DNA of 64,000 nt, taken from contig NZ_BANR01000003.1 of NCBI RefSeq assembly GCF_000332975.1, forward strand, positions 558,001-622,000. Direction: 5' to 3'. Positions 1 through 7,652 of this stretch are shown piece by piece; positions within the stretch are counted from its first letter, which is position 1, and each line of letters begins with the position of its first letter. Both the position numbers and the translations under genes were made by a program. The notes beneath the pieces are model-generated. The model was not told the origin of the DNA and ran no database searches. It was given only the letters and a program-made list of their open reading frames with translations. This stretch comes from Gordonia aichiensis NBRC 108223 (GTDB lineage: Bacteria; Actinomycetota; Actinomycetes; Mycobacteriales; Mycobacteriaceae).

Positions 1-1022
1 TCGTCATGAACTACACCGACGGTCTCGCGTCCGTCGTCGATCTGGAGGCGATCCGCAACGCAGGCATACACATCGGTGCCGACCCGCTCGGCGGTGCGTC
101 GGTCGGCTACTGGGCGGCGATCGGGTTCCGTTACAACCTCGACAAGCTCACTGTCGTGAATCCGACTGTGGATCCGACCTTTTCGTTCATGACTCTCGAC
201 ACCGACGGTCAGATCCGGATGGACTGCTCGTCCCCGGACGCGATGGCGTCACTCATCGAGTCGCGTGATTCCTACGACATAGCGACGGGCAACGACACTG
301 ACGCCGACCGTCACGGGATCGTCACACCCGACGGGGGATTGATGAATCCCAATCACTATCTGGCCGTTGCGATCGACTACCTCTACACCCATCGGTCGAA
401 GTGGTCGCCCGACGCCTCGGTCGGGAAGACCCTCGTCAGTTCGAGTCTCATCGACCGGGTCGTCGCAGGGATCGGCCGTAACCTCCTCGAGGTCCCTGTC
501 GGATTCAAGTGGTTCGTCGACGGCCTGCTCGACGGGAGCATTGCCTTCGGTGGCGAGGAAAGTGCCGGCGCGTCGTTTCTCACGTTCGACGGAAGCCCGT
601 GGTCGACGGACAAGGACGGCATCATCATGGCGTTGTTGGCGTCGGAGATCCTGGCGGTCACCGGCAAGACCCCGTCGCAGCGCTACCGTGAGCTGGCCGA
701 TCAGTACGGCGAATCCGCCTATGCCAGAACGGATGCACCTGCCACCCGTGAGCAGAAGGCGGTCCTCGCCAATCTGTCCGCCGATCAGATCACCGCCACC
801 GATCTCGCGGGCGATCCGATCACCGCGGTGATGACGACGGCACCTGGCAATGATGCCCCGATCGGCGGCGTCAAGGTGACCACCGCAGACGCCTGGTTCG
901 CAGCGCGGCCGTCGGGTACCGAGGACAAGTACAAGATCTATGCCGAGTCGTTCAAGGGCGTCGACCACCTCAGGAAGGTGCAGGAGCAGGCGCAGGAGGT
1001 CGTCGACGCCGCGTTGTCGTGA
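1..1022 (+). CDS. pgm: Phosphoglucomutase, C-terminal part (cut by window start)
   Basis: Interconverts glucose-1-phosphate and glucose-6-phosphate in the cytoplasm, feeding glycogen, trehalose and cell-wall sugar synthesis. The reading frame is open from the first bases of the window to a TGA at 1020-1022, so the start and the catalytic phosphoserine lie outside. Visible family motifs are the metal loop DTDADRHG, the sugar-binding loop FGGEESAG and the C-terminal phosphate-binding RPSGTED. About 338 residues are seen of the roughly 545 usual for the alpha-D-glucose-specific enzyme. No terminator is evident before the next gene 120 bp downstream. Confidence 0.93.
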   Translation, partial: VMNYTDGLASVVDLEAIRNAGIHIGADPLGGASVGYWAAIGFRYNLDKLTVVNPTVDPTFSFMTLDTDGQIRMDCSSPDAMASLIESRDSYDIATGNDTDADRHGIVTPDGGLMNPNHYLAVAIDYLYTHRSKWSPDASVGKTLVSSSLIDRVVAGIGRNLLEVPVGFKWFVDGLLDGSIAFGGEESAGASFLTFDGSPWSTDKDGIIMALLASEILAVTGKTPSQRYRELADQYGESAYARTDAPATREQKAVLANLSADQITATDLAGDPITAVMTTAPGNDAPIGGVKVTTADAWFAARPSGTEDKYKIYAESFKGVDHLRKVQEQAQEVVDAALS

Positions 1023-1143
1023 CGTGGTGGCGCCGTCGGGGGTTCGAGGGTGCGTTAGGCTCGCCCCTGGTGCCGCGCTGCGAATCGCCGTTGCGGCACC
1101 CTGCCCGCTGGGAGGGCACGGCGAACCACACAAAGGATGATCT

Positions 1144-1893
1144 GTGACAGACAGGCGCAAGCCACGGCAAGCATCGACGTCGAAGTATCAGCCGCGCGCG
1201 ACGTCGAGCACATCGACCTATGTGCTGTTGGCAATTGCTGTCGTGGTGGTGATCGCGCTGGTCGTCGGCGGGGTTCTGTGGAACCGTAGCCGTGATCACG
1301 GCGGGACGGCCAACGAGCAGGTCCTCAATTCCAACGCGGCGTTGATCATCGGTGCGCCCGATGCGAAGTCGACGATCGACATCTTCGAAGACTTCATGTG
1401 TCCGGTGTGCAAGCAGTTCGAACAGCAGTCGGGTCAGGCCATCGTGAGCGCCGTCGATGCGGGCACACTACGAGTGCGGTATCACATGCTGAACTTCCTC
1501 AACCGTCAGTCGGCGTCGGGAAGCTACTCGAGCAGGGCAGCCGGTGCTCTGCAATGTGTTGGCGCAGGGGAGAATCGAGAGGTCTTCTTCAGGTACCACA
1601 CCGCGTTGTTCGCTGATCAGCCCAAGGAGGGCAGCGACTCCGATCCGTCGAACGCCGATCTGTCGAAGGTCGCGGCTGAGCAGGGTGCCAACGCTACGAC
1701 CCAGAAGTGCATCGCCGACGGGGCCAGGGTCGCCGAGGGGGAAAAGGCCGCGGAAGAATCCGAGAACCAACTGGCCAAGGCGACAGGTGGACAGGTGGCA
1801 ACTCCGACGGTTCTGTCCGGTGGCGAACCCGTCGAAGGGATTCTCGACGGAACTCGGTGGCTCGACACGTTGCTCGGCAAGGCGACCGAGTGA
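1144..1893 (+). CDS. Membrane-anchored DsbA-like thiol:disulfide oxidoreductase
   Basis: A 249-residue protein with a basic, Ser/Thr-rich N-terminus, one membrane segment at about residues 26-46 and an extracytoplasmic thioredoxin-fold domain. The redox motif is CPVC (Cys86 and Cys89), preceded by DIFEDFM as in DsbA-like thioredoxin_4 proteins. It probably forms or isomerises disulfides in exported proteins. It starts at GTG 1144 behind an AAAGGAT ribosome-binding site. The substrate is unknown, and no VKOR partner is next to it. Confidence 0.82.
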   Translation: MTDRRKPRQASTSKYQPRATSSTSTYVLLAIAVVVVIALVVGGVLWNRSRDHGGTANEQVLNSNAALIIGAPDAKSTIDIFEDFMCPVCKQFEQQSGQAIVSAVDAGTLRVRYHMLNFLNRQSASGSYSSRAAGALQCVGAGENREVFFRYHTALFADQPKEGSDSDPSNADLSKVAAEQGANATTQKCIADGARVAEGEKAAEESENQLAKATGGQVATPTVLSGGEPVEGILDGTRWLDTLLGKATE

Positions 1894-2089
1894 TCGATGT
1901 CGCGTGGTCGCTTCCGGTGAGTACCGCGTAGCAACCCCGCTGCAACGAGCGCAGATCTCGAACGTGTTGCAAGCAACGCCCGACGCGCAAGCGCGAAGCC
2001 TGAAATAGTCGGATTGCCCTCGGATTGGTGGCACCCTTGGTATCAGTTGTTATCACGGGGGCCTACGACCGAGGCGGTGATGGTGAGCG

Positions 2090-2869
2090 ATGACCGGACC
2101 AGACGACAGTCGGGACACCACGCACTCTGATCGATCCGATGGCTCAGCAACGCCCGACCCGGGCGAATCCTCCACTGCGCCACCATCGGATGCCTCGTTA
2201 CTCGATGGCTATTACGTGCGTCGGATCTTCTGGGCTCTCGTCGGCATCGCGATTCTGTCCCTCGGATCAGCGGTACTCCGTGTCGGAGAGGTGGGCGTCG
2301 ACCCGTACACCGCCGCCAACATCGGCATCAGTAACACGCTCGGAATCGATCTCGGCACCTATCAGTTGATCAGCAATGCTGTGCTTTTCATTCCGATGCT
2401 GCTATGGGGTCGCCAATACATCGGAATCGGCTCGATCATGAACATGATCCTGGTCGGCTACTTCGTGCAGTGGTTCAGTACCTGGCTCGATCCCTACTTT
2501 TCCGACAATCCCGCCGCGTGGCAGAAGATGGTGATGTTCGCCATCGGGATCACACTCTTCTGCTACGGCGCATCGCTGTATATGACTTCGGCCCTTGGTA
2601 ATTCGCCATACGACTCGGTGGCGCCGATCATCGTTGATCACTCGAGAGCGCCCTACCGCGTGGTACGAGCCTGTCAGGATCTGGTCTTCGTCGTCCTCGC
2701 GGTGATCTTCCACGGGACCATCGGCGCGGGCACCGTGGTGACGGCCTTCTTCACCGGTCCGCTTATCGAGACCTTCACCGAAAAGGTGAACAAACCGTTG
2801 ATGCGCAAGGATCTTACGGCCGCCAGTGCGAGAAAATCGCGGGTCGTCATGGGCCGTTCACACTTCTGA
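2090..2869 (+). CDS. YczE/YitT-type integral membrane protein
   Basis: A 259-residue protein with a hydrophilic 40-residue N-terminal leader (Asp/Ser/Thr-rich), then about five hydrophobic segments. The pattern GEVGVDPYTAANIG after the first helix, a similar ALGNSPYD repeat in the second half, and GAGTVVTAFFTGPLIETF near the end are typical of the YczE/YyaS family, whose transport substrate is not established. It starts at ATG 2090; a GTG 9 bp upstream is possible. The 196 bp between the DsbA-like gene and this one hold no other gene that I can see. Confidence 0.7.
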   Translation: MTGPDDSRDTTHSDRSDGSATPDPGESSTAPPSDASLLDGYYVRRIFWALVGIAILSLGSAVLRVGEVGVDPYTAANIGISNTLGIDLGTYQLISNAVLFIPMLLWGRQYIGIGSIMNMILVGYFVQWFSTWLDPYFSDNPAAWQKMVMFAIGITLFCYGASLYMTSALGNSPYDSVAPIIVDHSRAPYRVVRACQDLVFVVLAVIFHGTIGAGTVVTAFFTGPLIETFTEKVNKPLMRKDLTAASARKSRVVMGRSHF

Positions 2870-2976
2870 CGCCGGGCAAACGTGCACCGCCCACGCGATG
2901 ACGCGCTACGGTGGAAAAGCGGGCATCGGCTCGTGCAGGGGGGACTGAGCGCACTACAGCGAATGGAAGGCAGCAG

Positions 2977-3567
2977 ATGACCGAATATGTCGTAGCTATC
3001 AGTTTCCAGGACAATTCGACGACTTACGAGGTGTACAACACCATTGCCAACTCCGGCGCGTAGGTCGGGCTCGTGTCCGCCGCAATCGTGCAGCGTGACG
3101 AGGCGGGCCACCTGACCGTCACCGAGGGCGGCGACGTCGAGTCCGGTGACGCCACAGTCGGCGGTTCTCTGCTCGGCATGCTGATCGGTGTGCTCGGTGG
3201 CCCACTCGGCGTGCTGCTGGGATTCGGTCTCGGTGCCGCCGGTGGTGCGCTGGTCGACGCCAGCCGTTCCGACGACCTCGACGATGCGATCACCGAGTTC
3301 GGCAAGACCGTTCGCCCCGGCGGGAACGCGATTCTCGCGCAGACCGATGAGGCCGACACCGCCGCTCTTGATGCCCTCGTGACCAAGTACAACGGCGCAA
3401 TCGTGCGTCGTCCGCTCGACGAGGTCGTCTCCGAGCTCGAGGCCCAGCAGGATGCCGCAGAGGCGGCGGCCGAGGCCGCTCGCAAGAAGATCCACGACGA
3501 GAAGAAGGCGGAGAAGAAGGAGAAGCGCGAGGAGCGTATCGAGAAGCTCAAGGCCAAGTTCTCCTGA
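2977..3567 (+). pseudogene. DUF1269-like gene interrupted by an in-frame amber codon
   Basis: Translation from ATG 2977, behind a GAAGGCAG ribosome-binding site, gives 28 residues (MTEYVVAISFQDNSTTYEVY onwards) and then TAG at 3061-3063. The same frame then continues as VGLVSAAIVQRDEAGHLTV to 3567. The two pieces read as one small protein of about 195 residues with a glycine-rich hydrophobic stretch (GGSLLGMLIGVLGGPLGVLL) and a charged Glu/Lys coiled tail, a layout seen in DUF1269-like actinobacterial proteins. A CAG to TAG change would explain it. Translation could restart at GTG 3073, giving 164 residues without the conserved N-terminus. Confidence 0.65.
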
Positions 3568-3588
3568 GTTGAAAGTCTTTCTGCCACA

Positions 3589-3621
3589 GCGAGACCCCTC
3601 CGTTCATCGGAGGGGTCTCGC
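3589..3621. terminator. Bidirectional intrinsic terminator
   Basis: Perfect inverted repeat with arms GCGAGACCCCTCCG and CGGAGGGGTCTCGC around a 5-base loop. It lies between the convergent DUF1269-like gene and the aminotransferase and probably serves both. Confidence 0.8.
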
Positions 3622-3626
3622 CGTGT

Positions 3627-4811
3627 CTACACCGTGCTGTGCGCACCGTCGTCGATGGCTGCACTCAGCCGATGAACTGCTTCGCGAAGCGAGTCGGGCG
3701 ACAGCGTGGCGAAACTCAGGCGCGCATACTCGGCGAGGTCGCTGCTGACCGAGAACGCTGCTCCCGGAACGAACGCGACGTCATGTGACAGTGCGACGCC
3801 GAGCAGGTCGGTGGTGTCGATTCCGGGAAGTCGCACCCAGCAGAACATTCCCCCGGTTGGCGAGGCGTACTCGATGCGGGTGCCGAGCTCATCGTCGAGC
3901 GCGGCCGTCAGGGCGTGTGCGCGAGCGGCGTAAGCGGAAGTGATCGTGCCAATATGGGCGTCGAACCACGATGCGTCCGAGAGTAGGTCTGCCACCATCA
4001 GTTGGTTCAGGGTCGACCCGCACAGGTCCGCGGACTGCTTGAGTCGTTCGACCAGGCCGACGATCGCTGGTGTTGCGCTCAACCATCCGACACGGAGCGC
4101 GGGCGCCAATGTCTTCGACGCAGAGCCCAGGCGGATCACGCGCTCGCCGACGATCGGGGAAGGGGCCGGTCCGTCGAATCTCAGGCGTCCGTATGGATCG
4201 TCGTCGACGATCCAGAATCCGTAGGTGTCAGCGAGATCTGTGAGTCTGCGACGAGTGGTCGGGCTTGCAGTGACTCCCGAGGGGTTGTGGAAGTTGCTGA
4301 CTGTGTGCACGAGGCGAGGACGGACGCCGCTGTCGAGCAGTCTGATGAGCGCTGCGATGTTCGTGCCGTCGTGTGTGATCGGCAGCGCCGCGACATCTGC
4401 GCGCACGGATTGAAACGCCTGCAGGGCGCCGACGTAGACGGGATCATCCACGACGACGACATCGCCGGGATCGACGAGAGCCAGGGCGAGCAACGACAAG
4501 GCCTGCTGGGAGCCGTGAGTCAGCAGGAGTCGATCTGCGTCGACACCTTCGTGAGCTGCCACCGCATCGCGCGCCTGCGCTGCTCCGCGGCTCGTCGTGT
4601 ACTGAAGGGCATCACGGTGGCCAAGCACCCGTGTCGCGGCGTCGGCTATCCGTTCAGCCGGGATGAGCTCGGTGGCCGGGAGCCCGCCCGCCAGGCTCAG
4701 CACGCCGGGGCGCTCGGTGACGGCGAGAAGGTCGCGAATCGCCGATCCCCGTACGCCGCGGAGCGCTGCTGATTCGATGGGGATCGCTGGAATTGTCGGG
4801 GACTGTGGCAT
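3627..4811 (-). CDS. PLP-dependent class I/II aminotransferase
   Basis: A 394-residue cytoplasmic fold-type I aminotransferase. The PLP lysine is in RLGSASKTLAPALRVGW. Also visible are the cofactor-binding Asp in WIVDDDPYGRL, the Asn in SNFHNPSG, and the early ISLAGG-like motif (VLSLAGGLPATEL). The pattern matches stand-alone relatives of MocR/2-aminoadipate aminotransferases (LysN-like), but the amino-acid substrate cannot be assigned from sequence. It has no fused GntR domain. It starts at ATG 4811 and diverges from the L36 gene across about 220 bp. Confidence 0.85.
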   Translation of the reverse strand: MPQSPTIPAIPIESAALRGVRGSAIRDLLAVTERPGVLSLAGGLPATELIPAERIADAATRVLGHRDALQYTTSRGAAQARDAVAAHEGVDADRLLLTHGSQQALSLLALALVDPGDVVVVDDPVYVGALQAFQSVRADVAALPITHDGTNIAALIRLLDSGVRPRLVHTVSNFHNPSGVTASPTTRRRLTDLADTYGFWIVDDDPYGRLRFDGPAPSPIVGERVIRLGSASKTLAPALRVGWLSATPAIVGLVERLKQSADLCGSTLNQLMVADLLSDASWFDAHIGTITSAYAARAHALTAALDDELGTRIEYASPTGGMFCWVRLPGIDTTDLLGVALSHDVAFVPGAAFSVSSDLAEYARLSFATLSPDSLREAVHRLSAAIDDGAHSTV

Positions 4812-5000
4812 CGCACGTCACTCCTGTTCTCGGGAACTGAACGGGGAGGTGATGCGGATGGTCACCGTGAAGGCGTACGTGGGTGGGCGCCTGCTCGTAG
4901 GGTAGCGAGCGGATCTCACTCAACGGTATTCGCGTCTCACTATGTGGAACGTATCGAGATGGGTGGTGCGGGTGTGGCGACGACTAACCGGCGCTTTTAG

Positions 5001-5019
5001 TGAAAACGATTATCGTTTA
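5001..5019 (+). promoter_or_regulatory. Zur-type operator upstream of rpmJ2
   Basis: The AT-rich near-palindrome TGAAAACGATTATCGTTTA (arms AAACGAT and ATCGTTT) ends 10 bp before the L36 start in an otherwise GC-rich region. It resembles zinc-uptake-regulator boxes of mycobacteria and other bacteria, which often precede zinc-free ribosomal protein paralogues. Zur repression when zinc is plentiful is inferred. Confidence 0.72.
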
Positions 5020-5029
5020 AGATAGTGGT

Positions 5030-5152
5030 ATGAAGGCACGCAACTCGGTACGGTCCCTGAAGAACAAGCCAGGTGCACAGGTGGTGCGACGTCGCGGTCG
5101 CATCTTCGTCATCAACAAAAAGGATCCGCGGTACAAGGGCCGCCAGGGGTGA
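5030..5152 (+). CDS. rpmJ: Ribosomal protein L36, zinc-independent (C-minus) paralogue
   Basis: A 40-residue protein ([20 protein letters not shown] onwards) ending in RYKGRQG, too short for most ORF callers. Zinc-binding L36 carries three Cys and a His, but this copy has no cysteine at all, so it is the ykgO-type paralogue that replaces the zinc form on the large ribosomal subunit when zinc is scarce. The Zur-like box directly upstream fits that role. A terminator follows 8 bp after the stop. Confidence 0.93.
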   Translation: MKARNSVRSLKNKPGAQVVRRRGRIFVINKKDPRYKGRQG

Positions 5153-5160
5153 GTGCAAAA

Positions 5161-5190
5161 AACGCCCTCCGACGTGGGTCGGAGGGCGTT
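5161..5190. terminator. Bidirectional terminator between rpmJ2 and the ancestral tRNA-Ala 3' end
   Basis: Perfect 12-bp arms (AACGCCCTCCGA and TCGGAGGGCGTT) with a 6-base loop. There is an A-run on the left and TTTCTGCTT on the right. It ends rpmJ2 rightwards, and before the element inserted it would have ended the leftward tRNA-Ala transcript. Confidence 0.85.
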
Positions 5191-5195
5191 TCTGC

Positions 5196-5242
5196 TTGTG
5201 GAGCTAAGGGGACTCGAACCCCTGACCCCCACACTGCCAGTG
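5196..5242. repeat. Left attachment site (attL), 47-bp direct repeat
   Basis: Identical to 12858-12904. It contains the last 44 bases of a tRNA-Ala gene (T-arm, acceptor 3' strand and part of the anticodon stem-loop) and then diverges inside the anticodon stem, so it cannot encode a functional tRNA. Confidence 0.88.
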
Positions 5243-5349
5243 CGATTCGCAGTGTCTGTGCGGGTTTGGCTGCGGTCGGTTCAATCGGTGCTGACCAGTG
5301 CAGATGACGCTTTCGGTTCGGTTCCGTATCCGCCCGGTCGTGCGGTTCT

Positions 5350-5374
5350 TGGCACACTGTCGGCACACTGCGGG
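5350..5374 (+). promoter_or_regulatory. Putative integrase arm-type site, left
   Basis: A 25-bp stretch starting TGGCACACTG and ending CGGCACACTGCGGG, itself a doublet of GGCACACTG spaced 10 bp. It recurs in the same orientation with two mismatches at 12780-12804, near the other end. A position inside both attachment ends suggests binding by the integrase N-terminal domain or by the excisionase. Confidence 0.5.
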
Positions 5375-5428
5375 GGTCTGGTGTTTCGCTCGGAGTCGAC
5401 GTACTCGGGGCCGTGCGACGATCGACGG

Positions 5429-6067
5429 GTGGATGAGCGACTACCTTCGGGGCTGCGTGCCGTCGTGTTCGATGTCGGTGAGACGTTGGTCGACGAGTCG
5501 CGCATGTGGGCTGAGCGCGCACTCGACTCGGGGACGACGCCGTTCGCGCTGATGGGTGTGCTCGGTGCGTTGATCGAACGCGACGAGGACCATCGGCAGG
5601 TCTGGCAGCGGCTCGGGGTGACCGCTCCGGCGTCGACGACGCCCATCACGTCCGTCGACCTGTATCCCGACGCCGTCGGCTGTCTGCGGGCGGCGCGGGC
5701 GGCTGGGTTCGTCGTCGGTATCGCGGGCAACCAGCCGGCGGGGGCGGTCGCCGGTCTGCGCTCTCTCGGTTTCGGTGCCGACTTCGTCGCGTTGTCTGCC
5801 GGGTGGCGGGTGGCGAAGCCGTCGCCGGAGTTCTTCGAGCGGGTGGTGCAGGCAGCGGGTGTCGAGGCGGGCGAGGTGCTGTACGTCGGTGATCGGCTCG
5901 ACAACGACGTGCTGCCTGCGACCGGTGCGGGTCTGCGGACGGCATTTCTGCGGCGCGGTCCGTGGGGCCACATTCACGGGAGCAGACGGCAGGTGAGCGT
6001 CGCCGATGTGCGGCTGGACTCGCTCGACGAACTGGGCGAGCAGTTGGCCCGGTACGGGCGAGCGTGA
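5429..6067 (+). CDS. HAD-superfamily hydrolase (element cargo)
   Basis: About 212 residues from GTG 5429; the longer open frame runs back through the attachment site and is unlikely to be translated. Motif I is FDVGETLVDE, with Asp nucleophile and GE in place of the usual second Asp spacing. Motif II is IAGNQ (Ser/Thr replaced by Asn), motif III is the Lys in WRVAKPSPEFF, and motif IV is YVGDRLDNDV. The cap is a small alpha-helical insert as in subfamily I phosphatases. The substrate is unknown. It overlaps the next gene by 4 bp (GTGA), so the two form an operon at the left end of the element. Confidence 0.8.
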   Translation: MDERLPSGLRAVVFDVGETLVDESRMWAERALDSGTTPFALMGVLGALIERDEDHRQVWQRLGVTAPASTTPITSVDLYPDAVGCLRAARAAGFVVGIAGNQPAGAVAGLRSLGFGADFVALSAGWRVAKPSPEFFERVVQAAGVEAGEVLYVGDRLDNDVLPATGAGLRTAFLRRGPWGHIHGSRRQVSVADVRLDSLDELGEQLARYGRA

Positions 6068-6306
6068 CTCGACGAGGGCGGGGGTTCGGATCGCCACTGC
6101 CGACGCCTGCTGAAGCGGTCGAGGCATACCGGTCCGGGCAGACAGCGCGGGTCGGGTCGGCGAATCCGTTCGCAGGCCGGCGGGTGTTGGGCGTCCTGTG
6201 GTGGCGCGGCTATCGGGAGGCGAGCGAGGTGCGTCGTGTCGAGTTCGCGGCGCGGGAGGCAGAGCGGCGTCGACAGGCACATACCGAGGTCGACGACAGG
6301 CCGTGA
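6064..6306 (+). CDS. Small Rmf/CrpP-fold-like protein (element cargo)
   Basis: An 80-residue protein from GTG 6064, coupled to the HAD gene by a 4-bp overlap. The core AVEAYRSGQTARVGSANPFAG followed by LGVLWWRGYREA has the pattern AYxxGxxAxxGxxNPYxxxxLxxxWxxGYxxA, which I recognise from ribosome modulation factor and the Rmf/CrpP-like small proteins found on mobile elements. The tail is Arg/Glu-rich and helical. By analogy it could bind ribosomes or RNA. That is inference from a short motif, and an unrelated fold is possible. Confidence 0.6.
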   Translation: MTRRGRGFGSPLPTPAEAVEAYRSGQTARVGSANPFAGRRVLGVLWWRGYREASEVRRVEFAAREAERRRQAHTEVDDRP

Positions 6307-6320
6307 CGCCGAGGTAGGTC

Positions 6321-6396
6321 GGCTACTCGCAGCGCTCCGGACCGGGCGCAGCCAGCAACGTCGCGGGCACTTTCACGGCTACTCGCAACGCTCGGA
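6321..6396. repeat. Short direct repeat pair in an intergenic stretch
   Basis: GGCTACTCGCAGCGCTCCGG at 6321 recurs as GGCTACTCGCAACGCTCGGA at 6377, 56 bp apart, in the 180-bp gap between the convergent Rmf-like gene and the next leftward gene. Nothing else is recognisable in that gap, and its function is unknown. Confidence 0.4.
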
Positions 6397-6485
6397 TCGG
6401 TTGCGGCTGGTGGCGTGTCGCCGACACCGGGTAGGCGCGGACCCGACCGGCTGCCTGTCGGTCGCGTCCACGTCCGGTGATGCTG

Positions 6486-6686
6486 TCAGGTGGTCGCGAG
6501 CAGGTCGGTCAGGAGCCGGTTGCGGAACTCTTCGACCTGCTCCCACAGGTGGATGTTCGACGCCTGCCCGAGCGCGTCGGGGTCGACGTTCTGCAGTTCG
6601 TACATGGTTTGGGCGGTGTAGCCGTACGCGGGAACGAACGGGGTATCACTGCCGGGTGGTGTCGTCATGGGTGCTGCTTTCGTCAT
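6486..6686 (-). CDS. Hypothetical small protein (element)
   Basis: 66 residues, with an alternative start at internal Met7. The sequence is acidic and hydrophilic, has no membrane segment, and ends in a helical stretch (HLWEQVEEFRNRLLTDLL). It is the last gene of the leftward element operon, 12 bp after the gene before it. I do not recognise a family. The amino-acid composition and the lack of internal stops in a tight same-strand run support it as coding. Confidence 0.5.
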   Translation of the reverse strand: MTKAAPMTTPPGSDTPFVPAYGYTAQTMYELQNVDPDALGQASNIHLWEQVEEFRNRLLTDLLATT

Positions 6687-6698
6687 GCTGGCCGGGTG

Positions 6699-7064
6699 TC
6701 AGTGCGAGGGCAGTGGATTCGGGGCGATGCTGCGGGTGATCGTCCGGGTGAGCCTCACGAGCGGGCGCGGGGCGGGGTTCCCGAGAACGGGTGCGCTGTC
6801 GATGAGTTCACGGACGGTGTCGACGAGGCGTGCGCTGTCGAGGGGCTGCCGGCGTTGCTCAGCGACCGCTGTGATGGCGTCGGCGAGCGTCGCGGCAGTG
6901 ACTGGTCGCCACGGGCCGTTTCCGTGGCGGTGGACGAGTTGGGGGCCTCGGCGGGCGATGCGTTGGTCGTGTTCGGCGAGCCATGCGCGGGCGTAGAACG
7001 CGAGCATGTGGGGTTCGTCGGTGCTGGGGGTCGATGTCGTGTCTGGTGTGTGTGCCGGTTTCAT
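6699..7064 (-). CDS. Hypothetical protein (element)
   Basis: 121 residues with no recognised family. A low-complexity Thr/Pro start is followed by a helical segment (MLAFYARAWLAEHDQRIARR) and a basic Arg/Pro-rich C-terminus. It is preceded on the same strand by the HTH gene at 7154-7621 and followed 12 bp later by the 66-residue gene, so it probably belongs to the same transcript as the excisionase. A nucleic-acid-associated role is possible from the charge but not shown. Confidence 0.5.
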   Translation of the reverse strand: MKPAHTPDTTSTPSTDEPHMLAFYARAWLAEHDQRIARRGPQLVHRHGNGPWRPVTAATLADAITAVAEQRRQPLDSARLVDTVRELIDSAPVLGNPAPRPLVRLTRTITRSIAPNPLPSH

Positions 7065-7153
7065 GGGTGTTCGCCTTGCTGTCGGAGTGGGGCTGTGCGG
7101 GCCTGTGCGCCTGTGTGAGGGGTTCGGCCCGGTGTGTGGGTGCCGAGCCTCGG

Positions 7154-7621
7154 TTATCGCGTCTGTGGCGTTCTGAGAGCCGTTGTGGGGGATCTGGATT
7201 CACTGATGCGGGTGACGTGGACGTCGATGTGGTGGTCGGTGGCGAGGTCGTGCAGTTTGCTCGCCGTGTCGTGGTCGACGGTCAGGTCGATCGAGTAGTC
7301 GGGGATGCGGACGTTCCATCGACCTGCTGCGCGGCTGCGGGCTGCGGTCGTGGTGGTGTCGTCGTCGAACGCGGGTAGTGCTTGGGCGGCGGCTTCACGA
7401 GCTCGGTGCCGGTTGAGGGCGACTCGGACGGTGTCGTGGCTGATGCCGTAGTGGCGGGCGAGGACGTCGGGTTCCCATCCGTGGTGTTCGTGGAGCCACG
7501 AGAGTTGCGCGTCTCGGGCGGCTCGCCACTGGTGGGTGCCGGGTTCGCCTGCGTTGGTGAGTTCGGTGTCGAGTCTGTCGAGGAACTGCTGTGCGGTTCG
7601 TTCTTCGTGGTCGCTGAGCAT
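7154..7621 (-). CDS. HTH-containing element protein
   Basis: 155 residues from ATG 7621. A longer open frame extends upstream over the neighbouring gene but is Ser/Pro/Thr-rich nonsense. A helix-turn-helix-like segment is visible (EPDVLARHYGISHDTVRVAL), followed by a linker and a C-terminal part with DYSIDLTVDHDTASKLHDLA. It starts 31 bp after the 389-residue HTH protein ends. It is probably a DNA-binding regulator of element functions, with unknown target. Confidence 0.62.
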   Translation of the reverse strand: MLSDHEERTAQQFLDRLDTELTNAGEPGTHQWRAARDAQLSWLHEHHGWEPDVLARHYGISHDTVRVALNRHRAREAAAQALPAFDDDTTTTAARSRAAGRWNVRIPDYSIDLTVDHDTASKLHDLATDHHIDVHVTRISESRSPTTALRTPQTR

Positions 7622-7652
7622 GGGGTGTTCCTGTCGTCGGAGTCGGTGGGGG

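Noticed and set aside
3061-3063. Programmed readthrough or pyrrolysine at the TAG codon
   Set aside because: No pyl genes or known context; a plain nonsense mutation or sequence error is simpler.
4002-4772. 256-residue rightward frame inside the aminotransferase gene
   Set aside because: Antisense to catalytic motifs of a clear enzyme, and has no recognisable domain.
5199-5242. Second tRNA-Ala gene at the left end
   Set aside because: Only the 3' half of the tRNA is present and the anticodon stem cannot close; it is an attachment-site remnant.
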